Shown here: positions 1-9,191 of the stretch, piece after piece | Layout of the letters: every line of letters begins with the position of its first letter | How positions within the stretch are numbered: position 1 is the first letter of the stretch | From: Mangrovitalea sediminis | GTDB lineage: Bacteria; Pseudomonadota; Gammaproteobacteria; Pseudomonadales; Oleiphilaceae | DNA length: 64,000 nt | Reading direction: 5' to 3' | NCBI RefSeq assembly: GCF_002514725.1 | Contig: NZ_NTLB01000001.1 | Span: 744,001 to 808,000, forward strand | The notes under the pieces: generated by a model | What the model saw: the letters and a program-made list of their open reading frames with translations, nothing else | What the model was told of the DNA's origin: nothing | The model's database searches: none | Program-made: the position numbers and the translations under genes

Positions 1-71
1 ATCACGGCGAGCCCCACCAGCACCAATAACAGGATCCCCAACGGCCAAGCCGTCCGCTCTCCCACCCTCAT
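1..71 (-). CDS. N-terminal fragment of a membrane or exported protein
   Basis: The window edge cuts this gene. The visible first 23 residues begin MRVGERTAWPLG and run straight into a leucine/valine-rich segment, as in a signal peptide or first membrane helix. An AAGGA ribosome binding site lies about nine bases before the ATG. Too little is visible to name a family. Confidence 0.45.
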   Translation of the reverse strand, partial: MRVGERTAWPLGILLLVLVGLAV

Positions 72-442
72 GCCATCGAATCCTTCTAAGGTTATTGTTC
101 TTCAGGCCTGCCCATCGCATGCGCTCGAAAGGCCGTCAAAGTGTCCCTGAACGCCGTGGATATTTCTAGGGAAGCGGCCGCAATCTCCATGGTTTCTCCC
201 CATTGCGCCCGAACAGGAGGTCTCCCGGAAAGCACAATCCGGCGGGATTCCCAAACGTTTCAATGAGCTGCATAGAAATTATCCAGCGCAGAATTCTCGG
301 GTTATACTATGCGGCCATTGGAACAGCGCTTGTCTGGGTCCCCAATGCGGATTCACCGCTTCGTTCCCACTAATAACAACAATCCAGAGCCGTGTGTCCC
401 CGCAGGACCACCGTCGCCTCGGCGAGAGATGACAGCCCGACT
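72..442. other. Intergenic region upstream of the diguanylate cyclase
   Basis: No coding signal was seen between the outward-facing partial gene and the diguanylate cyclase. A possible -10 hexamer TATACT lies at 303-308 with only a weak -35 match about 18 bases before it, so a promoter for the downstream gene is plausible but not established. Confidence 0.3.
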
Positions 443-1570
443 ATGACCGACCGGAAAAACAGTCCCCGCTTCCAGAATCTGCTGGAAGATGAGGAGCGCC
501 GCACCGCCCAAATCCTGAGCTGGCTATCACTGACCGCGGTTGTCTTCCTGGTTGCCATTGGCTTGGAGTCCTGGCACGCCGGCCATGAGGTGTACGGACA
601 ATCCCTGTTCCTTTTCGCCACCCTGGTATTGGGCAATCTCGCCTATTATCGGCGCACCGGCAACCGGTTCCGTCAGAAATGGGGTCTGTTGACGATCGTT
701 GCCATCCTCTTTGCCTATCTAATCGCTTCGGGCGGGGAAAGCAACACAGGTCCGCTTTGGTTCTATGTGTTCCCGCCGCTGGTCTTCTATCTCACTGGTC
801 TGCGTATCGGGTTGATGATGACAGGCGGCTGTCTCCTGTTTGCACTGATCGTGTTCCGTTTCCCCTCGCTACCCTTCGTCGAGGCACATTACTCGTGGGA
901 CTTCGAGATGCGCTTCTTCGCCACGCTGCTATTCGAAACGATCTTCTGCTATGTCCTGGACTACAGTCGGCGCAGCGCCCGTAACGAGCTGGTCGAGCTT
1001 GCCGCGCTTTACGAGCGCGCCGCCCGCACGGACGAACTGACCGCCATGTCGAACCGACGCGACATGCTGCAGCACCTGACCAAGGAATTCTCACGCTACG
1101 AGCGCAGCGGGCACCATTTTTCGGCGGTGTTGATGGATCTGGACCACTTCAAGCGGATCAACGATGTGTACGGCCACGACGCCGGCGACTTTGTCCTCAC
1201 CGAATTCGCCCACCTGGTGCAATCGGTTTGCCGCAAGAGCGACGTTGCTTCGCGCTGGGGCGGGGAGGAATTTCTGGTACTCCTGCCGGACACGTCACTG
1301 CTGCAGGCGCTGGCACTGGCAGAGCGCCTCCGGTATCAGGTGGAGCAGCACAACTTCACCTTCAAGGACCAGACCATTCCCCTCACGCTTAGCGCGGGCG
1401 TCTGCTCTATCACCCAGGCAAATTCGGTGGAAAAACTACTCAAGCAGGCAGACGTCAATCTCTACGAGGCCAAGATGAAAGGGCGTAACCAGATCGTGCC
1501 TCGCGTGCGTCAGCAACTTACCGATTCCGTCAATGCGACGGAGCCGTCCACCCGGCAAGGTGAAGAATAA
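443..1570 (+). CDS. Membrane-bound diguanylate cyclase (GGDEF domain)
   Basis: Predicted to make the second messenger c-di-GMP from two GTP at the inner membrane. The first half (about residues 25-190) has five or six hydrophobic segments forming a membrane sensor module; the last 170 residues are a GGDEF domain. The active-site loop reads GGEEF, an active variant, and is preceded five residues upstream by RKSD, an intact RxxD inhibitory site for product feedback. The ATG at 443 was chosen because the domain layout begins after it; an in-frame GTG at 392 would add 17 residues. The 3' end overlaps the convergent EVE gene by about 40 bases. The sensed signal is not apparent. Confidence 0.88.
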   Translation: MTDRKNSPRFQNLLEDEERRTAQILSWLSLTAVVFLVAIGLESWHAGHEVYGQSLFLFATLVLGNLAYYRRTGNRFRQKWGLLTIVAILFAYLIASGGESNTGPLWFYVFPPLVFYLTGLRIGLMMTGGCLLFALIVFRFPSLPFVEAHYSWDFEMRFFATLLFETIFCYVLDYSRRSARNELVELAALYERAARTDELTAMSNRRDMLQHLTKEFSRYERSGHHFSAVLMDLDHFKRINDVYGHDAGDFVLTEFAHLVQSVCRKSDVASRWGGEEFLVLLPDTSLLQALALAERLRYQVEQHNFTFKDQTIPLTLSAGVCSITQANSVEKLLKQADVNLYEAKMKGRNQIVPRVRQQLTDSVNATEPSTRQGEE

Positions 1571-2009
1571 TCATCCAGTGATGAGGTTCCACCGGCATCA
1601 CCGACAAACGATTTCCCGGCCGCAATAAGGGCATATCGGACAACTCAGGTTGCCCGCGCAATATCGACAGCGGCACCACCTTCTCGAAACGCCCGATAAA
1701 ACGCACATCGACGCAATACCAGCGCGGTTTGTCCTGGGAGGATTTGGGGTCGTAATAGGGCGAATCCGGCAGCCAGGCTGTCGGATCGGGATAGCCCGAG
1801 CGCACTATCTCCGCCAGCCCGGCGACACCGGGCACAGCACAGCTGGAATGGTAAAACAGCACCTGATCACCAACCTGCATCTGGTCACGCAGCATGTTCC
1901 GCGCCTGATAGTTCCGTACACCGTCCCAAGGGGCCGTCGCATCGGGGCTGCCAGCCAGGTCGTCGATGCTGAAGGCATCCGGTTCGCTTTTCATTAACCA
2001 ATACGCCAT
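1530..2009 (-). CDS. EVE domain protein (thymocyte nuclear protein 1 family)
   Basis: A 159-residue single-domain protein. It starts MAYWLMKSEPD and contains WDGVRNYQARN, both hallmarks of EVE domains, which belong to the PUA-like fold and bind modified bases in DNA or RNA. The start at 2009 has a good AAGGAG site; an upstream in-frame codon would only add unrelated residues. The modified base recognised by bacterial stand-alone EVE proteins is mostly unknown. Its tail overlaps the diguanylate cyclase gene tail to tail. Confidence 0.9.
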   Translation of the reverse strand: MAYWLMKSEPDAFSIDDLAGSPDATAPWDGVRNYQARNMLRDQMQVGDQVLFYHSSCAVPGVAGLAEIVRSGYPDPTAWLPDSPYYDPKSSQDKPRWYCVDVRFIGRFEKVVPLSILRGQPELSDMPLLRPGNRLSVMPVEPHHWMIILHLAGWTAPSH

Positions 2010-2179
2010 GTCGGAGCTCCTTGGGTCCGGTGCAGAGCAGAAAGTCTTCCGCTGCATCCTCTACAAGCTCTCGCCTCAAGTCCAGTCACTCAAGCGGTGA
2101 ATTTGAGTAGCGCGCAAAATCTGACTAAGATGCGCCCATCACGCACTGCCACCCTCCGAAAGAGGCGCTGACTCACCCT

Positions 2180-2629
2180 ATGGCCCGATTCCGCATTTTC
2201 GTCGGCTCCGTCTATGGCGCCACCCTGTATACGGCACGCGCCGTGGAAGCCGCCCTCAAGGCGGAGGGCCACGAGGTACAGGTCTTCGAGCATCCGAAGC
2301 CGGAGGACCTGGGCGATGATGGCAGCGTGCTGCTCGTCTGCACGTCCAGTACCGGGCAGGGCGACCTGCCAGAGAACATTCTGCCCTTCTATCTCACGCT
2401 GAGAGACACCCTTCCCCTGCAAAACGGACGCCCCTTCGCCGTCATCGCCCAAGGCGACAGCTCCTATGGCGACACCTACGGTGGCGCCGGCGAGAAGCTC
2501 TATGAGCTGTTTCTGGAGCTGGCCTGCCGCCCTCTGGCTGAAATGCTGCTGATCGACGTCCTGGAGACGGTCGATCCTGAAGAACCGGCCGTGACCTGGA
2601 TCCGAGAACTTGCCTCCCGGCTCGACTGA
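2180..2629 (+). CDS. Flavodoxin domain protein, MioC-like
   Basis: A 149-residue short-chain flavodoxin predicted to bind FMN and carry electrons in the cytoplasm. The N-terminal phosphate-binding loop is GSVYGATLYTA, the middle loop CTSSTGQGDLPEN is typical of the MioC/sulfite reductase flavodoxin branch, and a GDSSYGDTYGGAG loop follows near residue 95. No partner reductase is adjacent, so its redox partner cannot be inferred. Confidence 0.85.
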   Translation: MARFRIFVGSVYGATLYTARAVEAALKAEGHEVQVFEHPKPEDLGDDGSVLLVCTSSTGQGDLPENILPFYLTLRDTLPLQNGRPFAVIAQGDSSYGDTYGGAGEKLYELFLELACRPLAEMLLIDVLETVDPEEPAVTWIRELASRLD

Positions 2630-2891
2630 TAAAACAGCCGCGGACAGTTGCCGGCCGGACTCGCCGACCGTGCAATACTGAACTACAGTGAAATAACCAG
2701 CGTATTTGGTGTAACGGTCGATATCCGAATTTGCGAACTTGCCCGATACGACTGCTACGATGGCGGAATATGATGGGAAAGTCGTGCAGCCCCGACTGCA
2801 CCAGGATCGGAAAGGAAGCTGGCACGCGAGAGGCCCCAAGCGTTGCAGGGCAGAATGCCCATGGACACCCCTATAATAATAGCTGAACGCC

Positions 2892-5462
2892 GTGCGCCAC
2901 CTGATGTTGTTGTGCACCCTGCTGGGTGCCTTAATCATTACCCAATCGGCCACTGCAGCCCCCTTGACTCAGCAAGGCTGGCAGTTCCCGAAAATACAAT
3001 ATCTGCAGATCAGGGGCGGAGGGCCTGCGCTTAAGCTCAAGGAAGTCGAAGCGGCCAAAAACTGGCAGCCGCTCACCCACAACATCCCCAATTTTGGCTA
3101 TACCACCGACGCCTACTGGTTCCGATTTTCCCTACCGGCAGTTCAAGAGATCAATACACCCAGAATCATCGAGGTGGCCTACCCTCAGCTGGACAGCATC
3201 CAATTTCACCTGCTGCGTGACGGCAAACCCGTCGACAGCGTAACCACCGGCGATCACCTGCCTTTCCATGATCGACCCATCGACCACCCCCACTTCCTGT
3301 TCCCCGTGAAGCTGGAGCCGGGTGCTCACTATGAAGTCCTGATGCGCGTGCAAACGCAAGGTACGCTGCAGGTTCCCATCCGCATCTGGAAACCGGTCCC
3401 GCTGTTCGAGCACCTGATGATCCTGGATGAGCTGCACTCGGTGTATTACGGCATTCTTATCGTGATCATCGTCTTCAATCTCTTCGTCTTCCTGGCGCTG
3501 CGCGAGGCGACCTACTTCTATTACGTCGTCGCGACTTTTGGCTACCTGCTGCTGATGGCGACCTTGCGCGGCACCACCTTTCCCCTGCTCTGGCCCAATA
3601 CACCCTGGCTGCAGAACCAGAGCATGCTGGTATCGATACCCCTTGCCGCGCTCGGCTCGGCGCTCTTCGCCCGCTCATTCCTCGACCTGAAACGGGAAAA
3701 TCCCTGGCTCGATCGCGCCGTTAAGGTGTCCATCTATGCCTGCTCCATTGCGCTGCTGGGAACCTTTTTGCTGGACTACAACGAGTCGGTCCGTCTGTCG
3801 GTAGGACTGGCGATTCCCACCTGCCTGCTCCTGGCGGTGACGGGCCCCGTACAATGGATACGCGGCAGCCGGGCCGCTCGCCTGTATTCACTTGCCTGGG
3901 CGGTACTGACGCTTGGCAGTGTGGTCACCGCGCTCAACAAGTACGGGTTCTTCCCAACCAATTTCATCACCGAATTCAGCATCGAATTGGGGTCTGCCAT
4001 AGAGGCATTGATGCTGACCCTGGCGCTGGCGGAACGCCTCTACCGGGAACGCGAAGACAAGGTCCGTGCCCAGGATGCCCGTCTGCGCGAGCACGCGGAA
4101 CGCCGTCAGGCTGAACTGCGGCTGATGGACCAGGCATTGCACCACCCCACCACGGGCATGCCCAACCGGGCCTGTTTCGAGATCCTCCTGCGGGACCTGA
4201 TTCAACGCGAGTCGACAGGCCGCCATGCCGTTGGTGTCCTCCAGCTCAAAAATTACCATGCCATTCACAAGACCCTTGGACACACCAATACCGACAAGGT
4301 CATGCAGGCAGCGGCCCAGCGCTTCAACCAATTGGCGGCTGAGCTACCCGGCATTCGATTGGTGGAAGAGGACGAACAGCACCATTTTGCCGTCGCCTCG
4401 CTGGAAGTCGACACCTTTGCCTTCGTACTCGATGCCGACGAGGCGCGGACTCAACCGCGCCGCATTGCCCGTTGCCTGGAAGCCCTGCGCGATCCCATCG
4501 ACTATATGGGCATGCAACTCCCCCTCGACCCCATCGCCGGCGTCTCCCTCTATCCCGATCACGGCGTCGACTCCAACACGCTGATCCGGGAAGCCTATAT
4601 CGCGCAGGAAAGCGAGGAAGCCCGCGATCGCGGTCTGGCTTATTACCAGCCGGAGCTGGATATCTACAGTGCGGACAGGCTTACGCTGGTGTCGGACCTG
4701 AAACGCGCCCTGGCCCGCAAGGAGCTGGCGCTTCATTACCAACCCAAGATGTCTCTCAAGGATTACAGCATTATCGGGGTCGAGGCGCTGATCCGCTGGC
4801 CGGCCTGCCAGGACCGCATTCAACCGGAGGAGTTGATTCGAGTTGCCGAGCAGACCGGACTGATCAAACCACTGACCCGCTGGGTGATGGAGCACGCACT
4901 GGAAGCCCGCGATCACCTGCTGGAAAACGGCTACGATCTCTCCGTTTCCGTCAACATATCGCCACACAACCTGCGCGAAACCGAGTTCCCCCTATTCGTA
5001 AAGCGCCTGATGACCAGCCACCGTCAACATGCCGGTAAGGTGGTGCTCGAAGTGACCGAAACATCGATGATGCAGGACCCCGGCAACTCGCTGCGGGCAC
5101 TACGCTCGCTCGACATGGCGGGGATCCCGGTATCCATCGACGACTTTGGCTCGGGCTACTCCTCACTGTCCTATATCAAGCGGCTGCCGGCACGGGAAAT
5201 CAAGATCGACCGTTCCCTCATCGCCGACCTGCTGCATCAGCAAGACGACCGGGTCATTGTGCAGACCACCATCAATATGTGCCACAGCCTGGGCTATTCC
5301 GTTGTGGCGGAGGGTGTGGAAGAGCAGGAAATCATCAACCTGCTGGATAGCATGGGATGCGATATGGTGCAGGGGTACGTGTTGACCCCGCCCCTGCCCC
5401 TGGATGAGTTAAAGGTCTGGCTGGATCGTCACCAGCAGACACAAGCCTCTTTACGCGCCTGA
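2892..5462 (+). CDS. 7TM-DISM sensor with degenerate GGDEF and intact EAL domain
   Basis: An 856-residue inner-membrane c-di-GMP protein. Order: signal peptide (1-23), periplasmic 7TMR-DISM extracellular domain (about 35-165), seven-helix DISM membrane region (about 180-390), short coiled linker, GGDEF-like domain (about 410-560) and EAL domain (about 590-845). Where GGDEF is expected the sequence is EVDTFAFVL, so cyclase activity should be lost. The EAL part keeps EALIRWP, NISPHNL, DDFGSGYSSLSYIK and EGVE, consistent with an active c-di-GMP phosphodiesterase. The start is GTG at 2892; an ATG at 2904 would still leave a signal peptide. The last codons overlap the convergent tesB gene. Confidence 0.9.
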   Translation: MRHLMLLCTLLGALIITQSATAAPLTQQGWQFPKIQYLQIRGGGPALKLKEVEAAKNWQPLTHNIPNFGYTTDAYWFRFSLPAVQEINTPRIIEVAYPQLDSIQFHLLRDGKPVDSVTTGDHLPFHDRPIDHPHFLFPVKLEPGAHYEVLMRVQTQGTLQVPIRIWKPVPLFEHLMILDELHSVYYGILIVIIVFNLFVFLALREATYFYYVVATFGYLLLMATLRGTTFPLLWPNTPWLQNQSMLVSIPLAALGSALFARSFLDLKRENPWLDRAVKVSIYACSIALLGTFLLDYNESVRLSVGLAIPTCLLLAVTGPVQWIRGSRAARLYSLAWAVLTLGSVVTALNKYGFFPTNFITEFSIELGSAIEALMLTLALAERLYREREDKVRAQDARLREHAERRQAELRLMDQALHHPTTGMPNRACFEILLRDLIQRESTGRHAVGVLQLKNYHAIHKTLGHTNTDKVMQAAAQRFNQLAAELPGIRLVEEDEQHHFAVASLEVDTFAFVLDADEARTQPRRIARCLEALRDPIDYMGMQLPLDPIAGVSLYPDHGVDSNTLIREAYIAQESEEARDRGLAYYQPELDIYSADRLTLVSDLKRALARKELALHYQPKMSLKDYSIIGVEALIRWPACQDRIQPEELIRVAEQTGLIKPLTRWVMEHALEARDHLLENGYDLSVSVNISPHNLRETEFPLFVKRLMTSHRQHAGKVVLEVTETSMMQDPGNSLRALRSLDMAGIPVSIDDFGSGYSSLSYIKRLPAREIKIDRSLIADLLHQQDDRVIVQTTINMCHSLGYSVVAEGVEEQEIINLLDSMGCDMVQGYVLTPPLPLDELKVWLDRHQQTQASLRA

Positions 5463-6347
5463 CTCCGGGCGAATGCGACCCTTACTGTTTTTCTGCCGAC
5501 GACGGATCAAGGCTTCCTGACAGACCGACGCGACCATCGAGCCCGAACGATCGAAAATATTCCCGCGATTGAAGCCCCGACCGCCTGACGCGCTGGGGCT
5601 GTCGGTGTCATACAGCAACCAATCGTCGATATGGACCGGGCGGTGGAACCAGATGGCATGGTCCAGGCTGGCGATTTGCAGGCCAGGGTGCATAAAGGTA
5701 ATCCCGTGAGGTCCCAGGGACGTACCCAGGAGACCGAAATCCGACGCATACGCCAGGAGACAGCGATGCAGCACCTGGTCGTCCGGCAACTGATCGATGG
5801 CGCGAAACCAGCTCTGCTTGTGCGGTTCCGTCGCCACCGGCTTGAGGGGGTTAACCGGCGCCACCGGTCGAATATCGATAGCCCGCTCGCGCGTCAGCTG
5901 CTCGCGTCGATTATCGGGCATGTATTCCTGTAACTGGCGACGCAGGGTCAGCTCGGACACCAGCGACTCGGGCTCAGGCGCCGCCGGCATGTCGAGCTGA
6001 TGGGTATAACCCTCCTCCTCTACCTGGAAAGACGCCGACGCCGAAAGGATCTCCCGGTCGTCCTGCCAGGCGATAATGCGCCGGACTGTAAAAGACCCGC
6101 CATCACGTACCCGCTGCACTTCATAGTCGATAGGCGCCAACGGATTCCCGCCACGCAGGAAATAGGCATGTAACGAATGTGGCAGACGACCTTCGACGGT
6201 GCGACTGGCCGCCATCAGCGCCTGCCCCAGCACCTGGCCGCCAAAAACATTCGGAAAGCCCAGATCCTGACTGTCCCCTCGAAATCTATCGTCACCGGTC
6301 GGCACCAGGTCCAGCAGATCTACCAGTTCTCGCACGACTTCCTGCAT
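5451..6347 (-). CDS. tesB: Acyl-CoA thioesterase II
   Basis: A 298-residue double hot-dog thioesterase that hydrolyses medium and long acyl-CoAs to free acid and CoA. Matches to TesB include QDLGFPNVFGGQVLGQAL near the N-terminus, HSLHAYFLRGG, and the C-terminal block HAIWFHRPVHIDDWLLYD followed by GGRGFNRGNIFD. The start at 6347 gives the usual MQEVVRELVDLLDL N-terminus and has GGGAG upstream; two more ATG codons lie just before it. The gene stands alone between convergent and divergent neighbours. Confidence 0.94.
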   Translation of the reverse strand: MQEVVRELVDLLDLVPTGDDRFRGDSQDLGFPNVFGGQVLGQALMAASRTVEGRLPHSLHAYFLRGGNPLAPIDYEVQRVRDGGSFTVRRIIAWQDDREILSASASFQVEEEGYTHQLDMPAAPEPESLVSELTLRRQLQEYMPDNRREQLTRERAIDIRPVAPVNPLKPVATEPHKQSWFRAIDQLPDDQVLHRCLLAYASDFGLLGTSLGPHGITFMHPGLQIASLDHAIWFHRPVHIDDWLLYDTDSPSASGGRGFNRGNIFDRSGSMVASVCQEALIRRRQKNSKGRIRPESGA

Positions 6348-6654
6348 ACCCGCTCCCATTATCATTGCGCGGCGCGTACCCTACGACGTAGTCAGTGGCA
6401 CGAGATACCCGACGCGATTCATTACCTGTGGAGATGGAGTTCTACCCGACACTACCGCGTGACGCAATGGCACAATGCACGGATCGAGCTTGGCCTTTTC
6501 GATCAGGTGGGCTTAAAAGCTAGCGGAAAATGCTAACCCCCTTTAAGAAGACGGGTAAAAAGACTTCAGTATACAATTGTATTATGAATGGTTTAATGAA
6601 GCCGCTCGGTTCACCCGACTCTCGCATCACACAGGTTGTATCAGAATTATCCTT
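6348..6654. other. Intergenic region between tesB and a small exported protein
   Basis: Divergent spacer of about 300 bases, more AT-rich than the flanking genes around 6530-6600. A longer reading frame begins at 6577 but lacks a convincing ribosome binding site and would add a non-hydrophobic leader to the downstream protein. No RNA gene or clear operator was seen. Confidence 0.3.
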
Positions 6655-7074
6655 ATGCAATACCGATTGGCTGGACACCCGTCAGGATACAGGCTTTTCA
6701 GGATGCTGGGCGTCGCACTGCTTTTCGTGGTCGGCCCATGCCATGCTCTGGACCTGAATTATAATCCGGTACTGGACGCTCCCCGCAGCACCCAGGCACC
6801 GGCCGTCACTTCCGAGAATGAGCCTCCGGTACTGATACGCCAGACCAAACCGACAACATCGCGGGAACAGGCTGGCGGTTGGCATTGGCTGTCACACCTC
6901 TCCGCCTCCCGGCCAAAAGACTGGCAGGGCCGCACACAAGCCGAGCGGGTCGCCAATGCCCAGAACGACACCTATAACGCACGACGCAACCCATTACCCC
7001 TCGCCAACGATTTGCCGGAAAGCCTGCAGGATCTGCCCCTGACGGTGGATGTCGGCGTGCAATACCGCTTCTAG
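6655..7074 (+). CDS. Small exported protein of unknown function
   Basis: About 139 residues from the ATG at 6655 (an ATG at 6703 is an alternative start). A hydrophobic stretch MLGVALLFVVGPCHA looks like a signal peptide with cleavage after CHA. The mature part is proline-, asparagine- and arginine-rich without a recognised domain and ends in VDVGVQYRF, a terminal aromatic of the sort seen in outer-membrane beta strands, although a single short protein cannot form a barrel alone. The stop overlaps the convergent DksA-like gene by four bases. Confidence 0.5.
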   Translation: MQYRLAGHPSGYRLFRMLGVALLFVVGPCHALDLNYNPVLDAPRSTQAPAVTSENEPPVLIRQTKPTTSREQAGGWHWLSHLSASRPKDWQGRTQAERVANAQNDTYNARRNPLPLANDLPESLQDLPLTVDVGVQYRF

Positions 7075-7430
7075 CGCCGCTTTTCATCCTCTTCGTGCAG
7101 ATTCGCGCAACGCACACAGCGTGTCGAGAAGGGGCGTGCCTTGAGACGTTCCAGCGGGATGCGTTCACCGCAGTCCTCACATTCCCCGTAAAGCCCCTCT
7201 TCCATGCGGATCAGCGCACGGTTGATGCGAGAGATTTCCATCTCCGCGCCCTTACCCAGCGCGTCCAGCACTTCTCCATTCTCGCGCTCTACGGCCTGTT
7301 CTGCGAAATCATGATCGAGCGGCGTACCGATATTCTCCTTGATCGCATCAACCCGCTGTTCCAATTCGGCACGGCGCTGCAGCAACTGGCGTTCGATTTC
7401 TGAATAATCCTGCTTGGCATTGTCTTTCAT
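7071..7430 (-). CDS. DksA/TraR family C4 zinc-finger protein
   Basis: A 119-residue protein with an N-terminal coiled coil (about 5-75) and a C-terminal zinc finger CEDC...CVRC with the family spacing. This matches the short DksA/TraR group (YbiI/DksA2-like) that inserts into the RNA polymerase secondary channel. The coiled-coil tip does not show the DxxDxA motif of canonical DksA, so a direct stringent-response role is uncertain. Confidence 0.85.
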   Translation of the reverse strand: MKDNAKQDYSEIERQLLQRRAELEQRVDAIKENIGTPLDHDFAEQAVERENGEVLDALGKGAEMEISRINRALIRMEEGLYGECEDCGERIPLERLKARPFSTRCVRCANLHEEDEKRR

Positions 7431-7508
7431 ATACCGAACCTGCCTTTAACGAAGCGTGAATAAAAGCAGTTTACCGCGAAAACCTTCGGTATATCTTGAC
7501 CGGGGACA

Positions 7509-7531
7509 GCCCGCCGGCAGAACCGGCGGGC
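7509..7531 (-). terminator. Hairpin downstream of rubB
   Basis: A nine-base perfect stem (7509-7517 with 7523-7531) around a five-base loop lies about 20 bases past the rubB stop. There is no good T-run after it, so it may be a transcript-stabilising hairpin rather than a classical terminator. Confidence 0.45.
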
Positions 7532-7549
7532 AGGGGAGGCATGACTGGA

Positions 7550-8704
7550 TCAGGAGTGCAGGGGGGGCACTTCCTTGGAAAGCTGCTGTTTTTCCAGGGC
7601 ATATTTGCCGGTCAGCGCAAATCCGATCACTTGGGAGGACGAGTCCCGGAACAGAGCCCGGATATCCAGTCCTTCGCCCTCGATCTCCCATTGTCCCTGC
7701 GCTGATAGCGGCGGCGGACAAACCGCCGTGGGGCAGCAGGGCGTCTTGATCACGACCGGCATGGTGCCGTAGGACACTTCCGTCCGGGTGCCCGCAAGTG
7801 TCTTTGCCAGCGCCCGGGAACTGGCCATCAACGGCAGGACGTAAAGCAGCACATAGCCGTCCACTTCGGCACAGTCACCCAAGGCGTAGACATCGGGAGC
7901 ACTGGTTTCCAGCGCGCGGTTGACCACGATCCCCTTCTGCACCGTCAGGCCGGCCGCTTTCGCCAGCTCGGTCCGCGGTCGCAGGCCGACGGCAGATATG
8001 ACGAGATCGGCGTCAACGGTTTCGCCATTGTCCAGCACCAGGCGAACCCCATCCCCTTCCCGGTCGACACGGCTCACCGCAGTCTCGAAGTGGAAGCGCA
8101 CACCGATATCCCGCAGCCCCTGCACAATCGCATCGCCGGCCGCGTCGGGCAGCAATCCGGGCAGCGCCGTGGTACAGGGCGCAATCATATCGACTTCGTA
8201 GCCGCCATTAACCAGATCGTTGGCAAACTCACAACCGATCAGACCCGCACCCATAATCGCCACGCGACGACGTCCTTCCAGCGCCTGGCGGAAGGCACGG
8301 TAATCCATCAGGTCGTTGATCGAGTAAACATGCTCGAGGCCTTCACCCTCCAGGTTGAGACGAATGACATCCGCCCCCCAGGCCAATACCAGCTTGCTGT
8401 AGCGCAACCGCTCGTCACCAATGGCGATTTCGTGCCGATCGGTATCCAGCGCGGTCACCGTGGTATAGGTGCGCACCTGGATACCCAACTGCTCCGCCAT
8501 GGCCCCGGCATCGCTTTGCACCAGTTCATCCGCCAACTTGCCCTTGGTGAAGCCGGTGGACAGCATCGGCTTGGAGTAGCTGTGCCCGTCATCGGCGGTG
8601 ATCATCAATAACGGCGTTTCCTTGTCCAACTTGCGAAATTCGCGCGCCAGGGAATAGCCGGACAGGCCGGTGCCGATAATGACTACGGGAGCCCTTTCTC
8701 TCAT
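7550..8704 (-). CDS. rubB: Rubredoxin-NAD(+) reductase
   Basis: A 384-residue FAD/NAD(P)H oxidoreductase that passes electrons from NADH to rubredoxin, supplying alkane hydroxylases or oxidative-stress enzymes. It has the N-terminal FAD-binding motif VVIIGTGLSGYSLAREF, a second nucleotide-binding motif VAIMGAGLIGCEFANDL near residue 150, and the FAD-contacting VYALGDCAEVDGYVL near 275. The start at 8704 has GAGGA seven bases upstream. It lies 38 bases after rubA in the same orientation, so the two form an operon. Confidence 0.94.
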   Translation of the reverse strand: MRERAPVVIIGTGLSGYSLAREFRKLDKETPLLMITADDGHSYSKPMLSTGFTKGKLADELVQSDAGAMAEQLGIQVRTYTTVTALDTDRHEIAIGDERLRYSKLVLAWGADVIRLNLEGEGLEHVYSINDLMDYRAFRQALEGRRRVAIMGAGLIGCEFANDLVNGGYEVDMIAPCTTALPGLLPDAAGDAIVQGLRDIGVRFHFETAVSRVDREGDGVRLVLDNGETVDADLVISAVGLRPRTELAKAAGLTVQKGIVVNRALETSAPDVYALGDCAEVDGYVLLYVLPLMASSRALAKTLAGTRTEVSYGTMPVVIKTPCCPTAVCPPPLSAQGQWEIEGEGLDIRALFRDSSSQVIGFALTGKYALEKQQLSKEVPPLHS

Positions 8705-8742
8705 TCTGCATTCCTCGCTGGGAGTCACTCTCTGGCGCGGGA

Positions 8743-8910
8743 TCAACCGATCTCGATCATCTCGAAATCTTCCTTGCCGACACCACAATCAGGGCATACC
8801 CAGTCGTCAGGTACATCGTCCCAGGCCGTTCCCGGTGCGATACCGTCTTCCGGCCAGCCTTTCTCTTCGTCGTAGATCCAACCACAAACCACGCACTGCC
8901 ATTTTTTCAT
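8743..8910 (-). CDS. rubA: Rubredoxin
   Basis: A 55-residue iron-sulfur protein that carries one electron on a single Fe held by four cysteines. The two CxxC knuckles are C6-x2-C9 and C39-x2-C42, and the segment [20 protein letters not shown] is characteristic of AlkG2-type rubredoxins, which receive electrons from RubB and can serve AlkB. A GGAGG site precedes the ATG. It is the first gene of the rubA-rubB operon. Confidence 0.96.
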   Translation of the reverse strand: MKKWQCVVCGWIYDEEKGWPEDGIAPGTAWDDVPDDWVCPDCGVGKEDFEMIEIG

Positions 8911-9191
8911 TGAATCATGCCTCCTTGGGCATAGTGTCAGCCATCTCAGACAAAATTGTCAAACAATCCTACTGCCACCCAAAAATCCACACAGTGATCC
9001 CATGCCAATCGGTGACCAAATTTCCCAGGGGCACATCATACGAGTTGCAGGGGCGCGAACCAATGCCATTGGTGACGGCAATGGGACGAAATTGAGTCAT
9101 TTCGACCATCGCCTGAGCCGCCTATTCCGTCATTCCTTGGGGTATAATCTCCGCCTTTAATCACGACGCGCCACCTGACAGGAATCATTTC

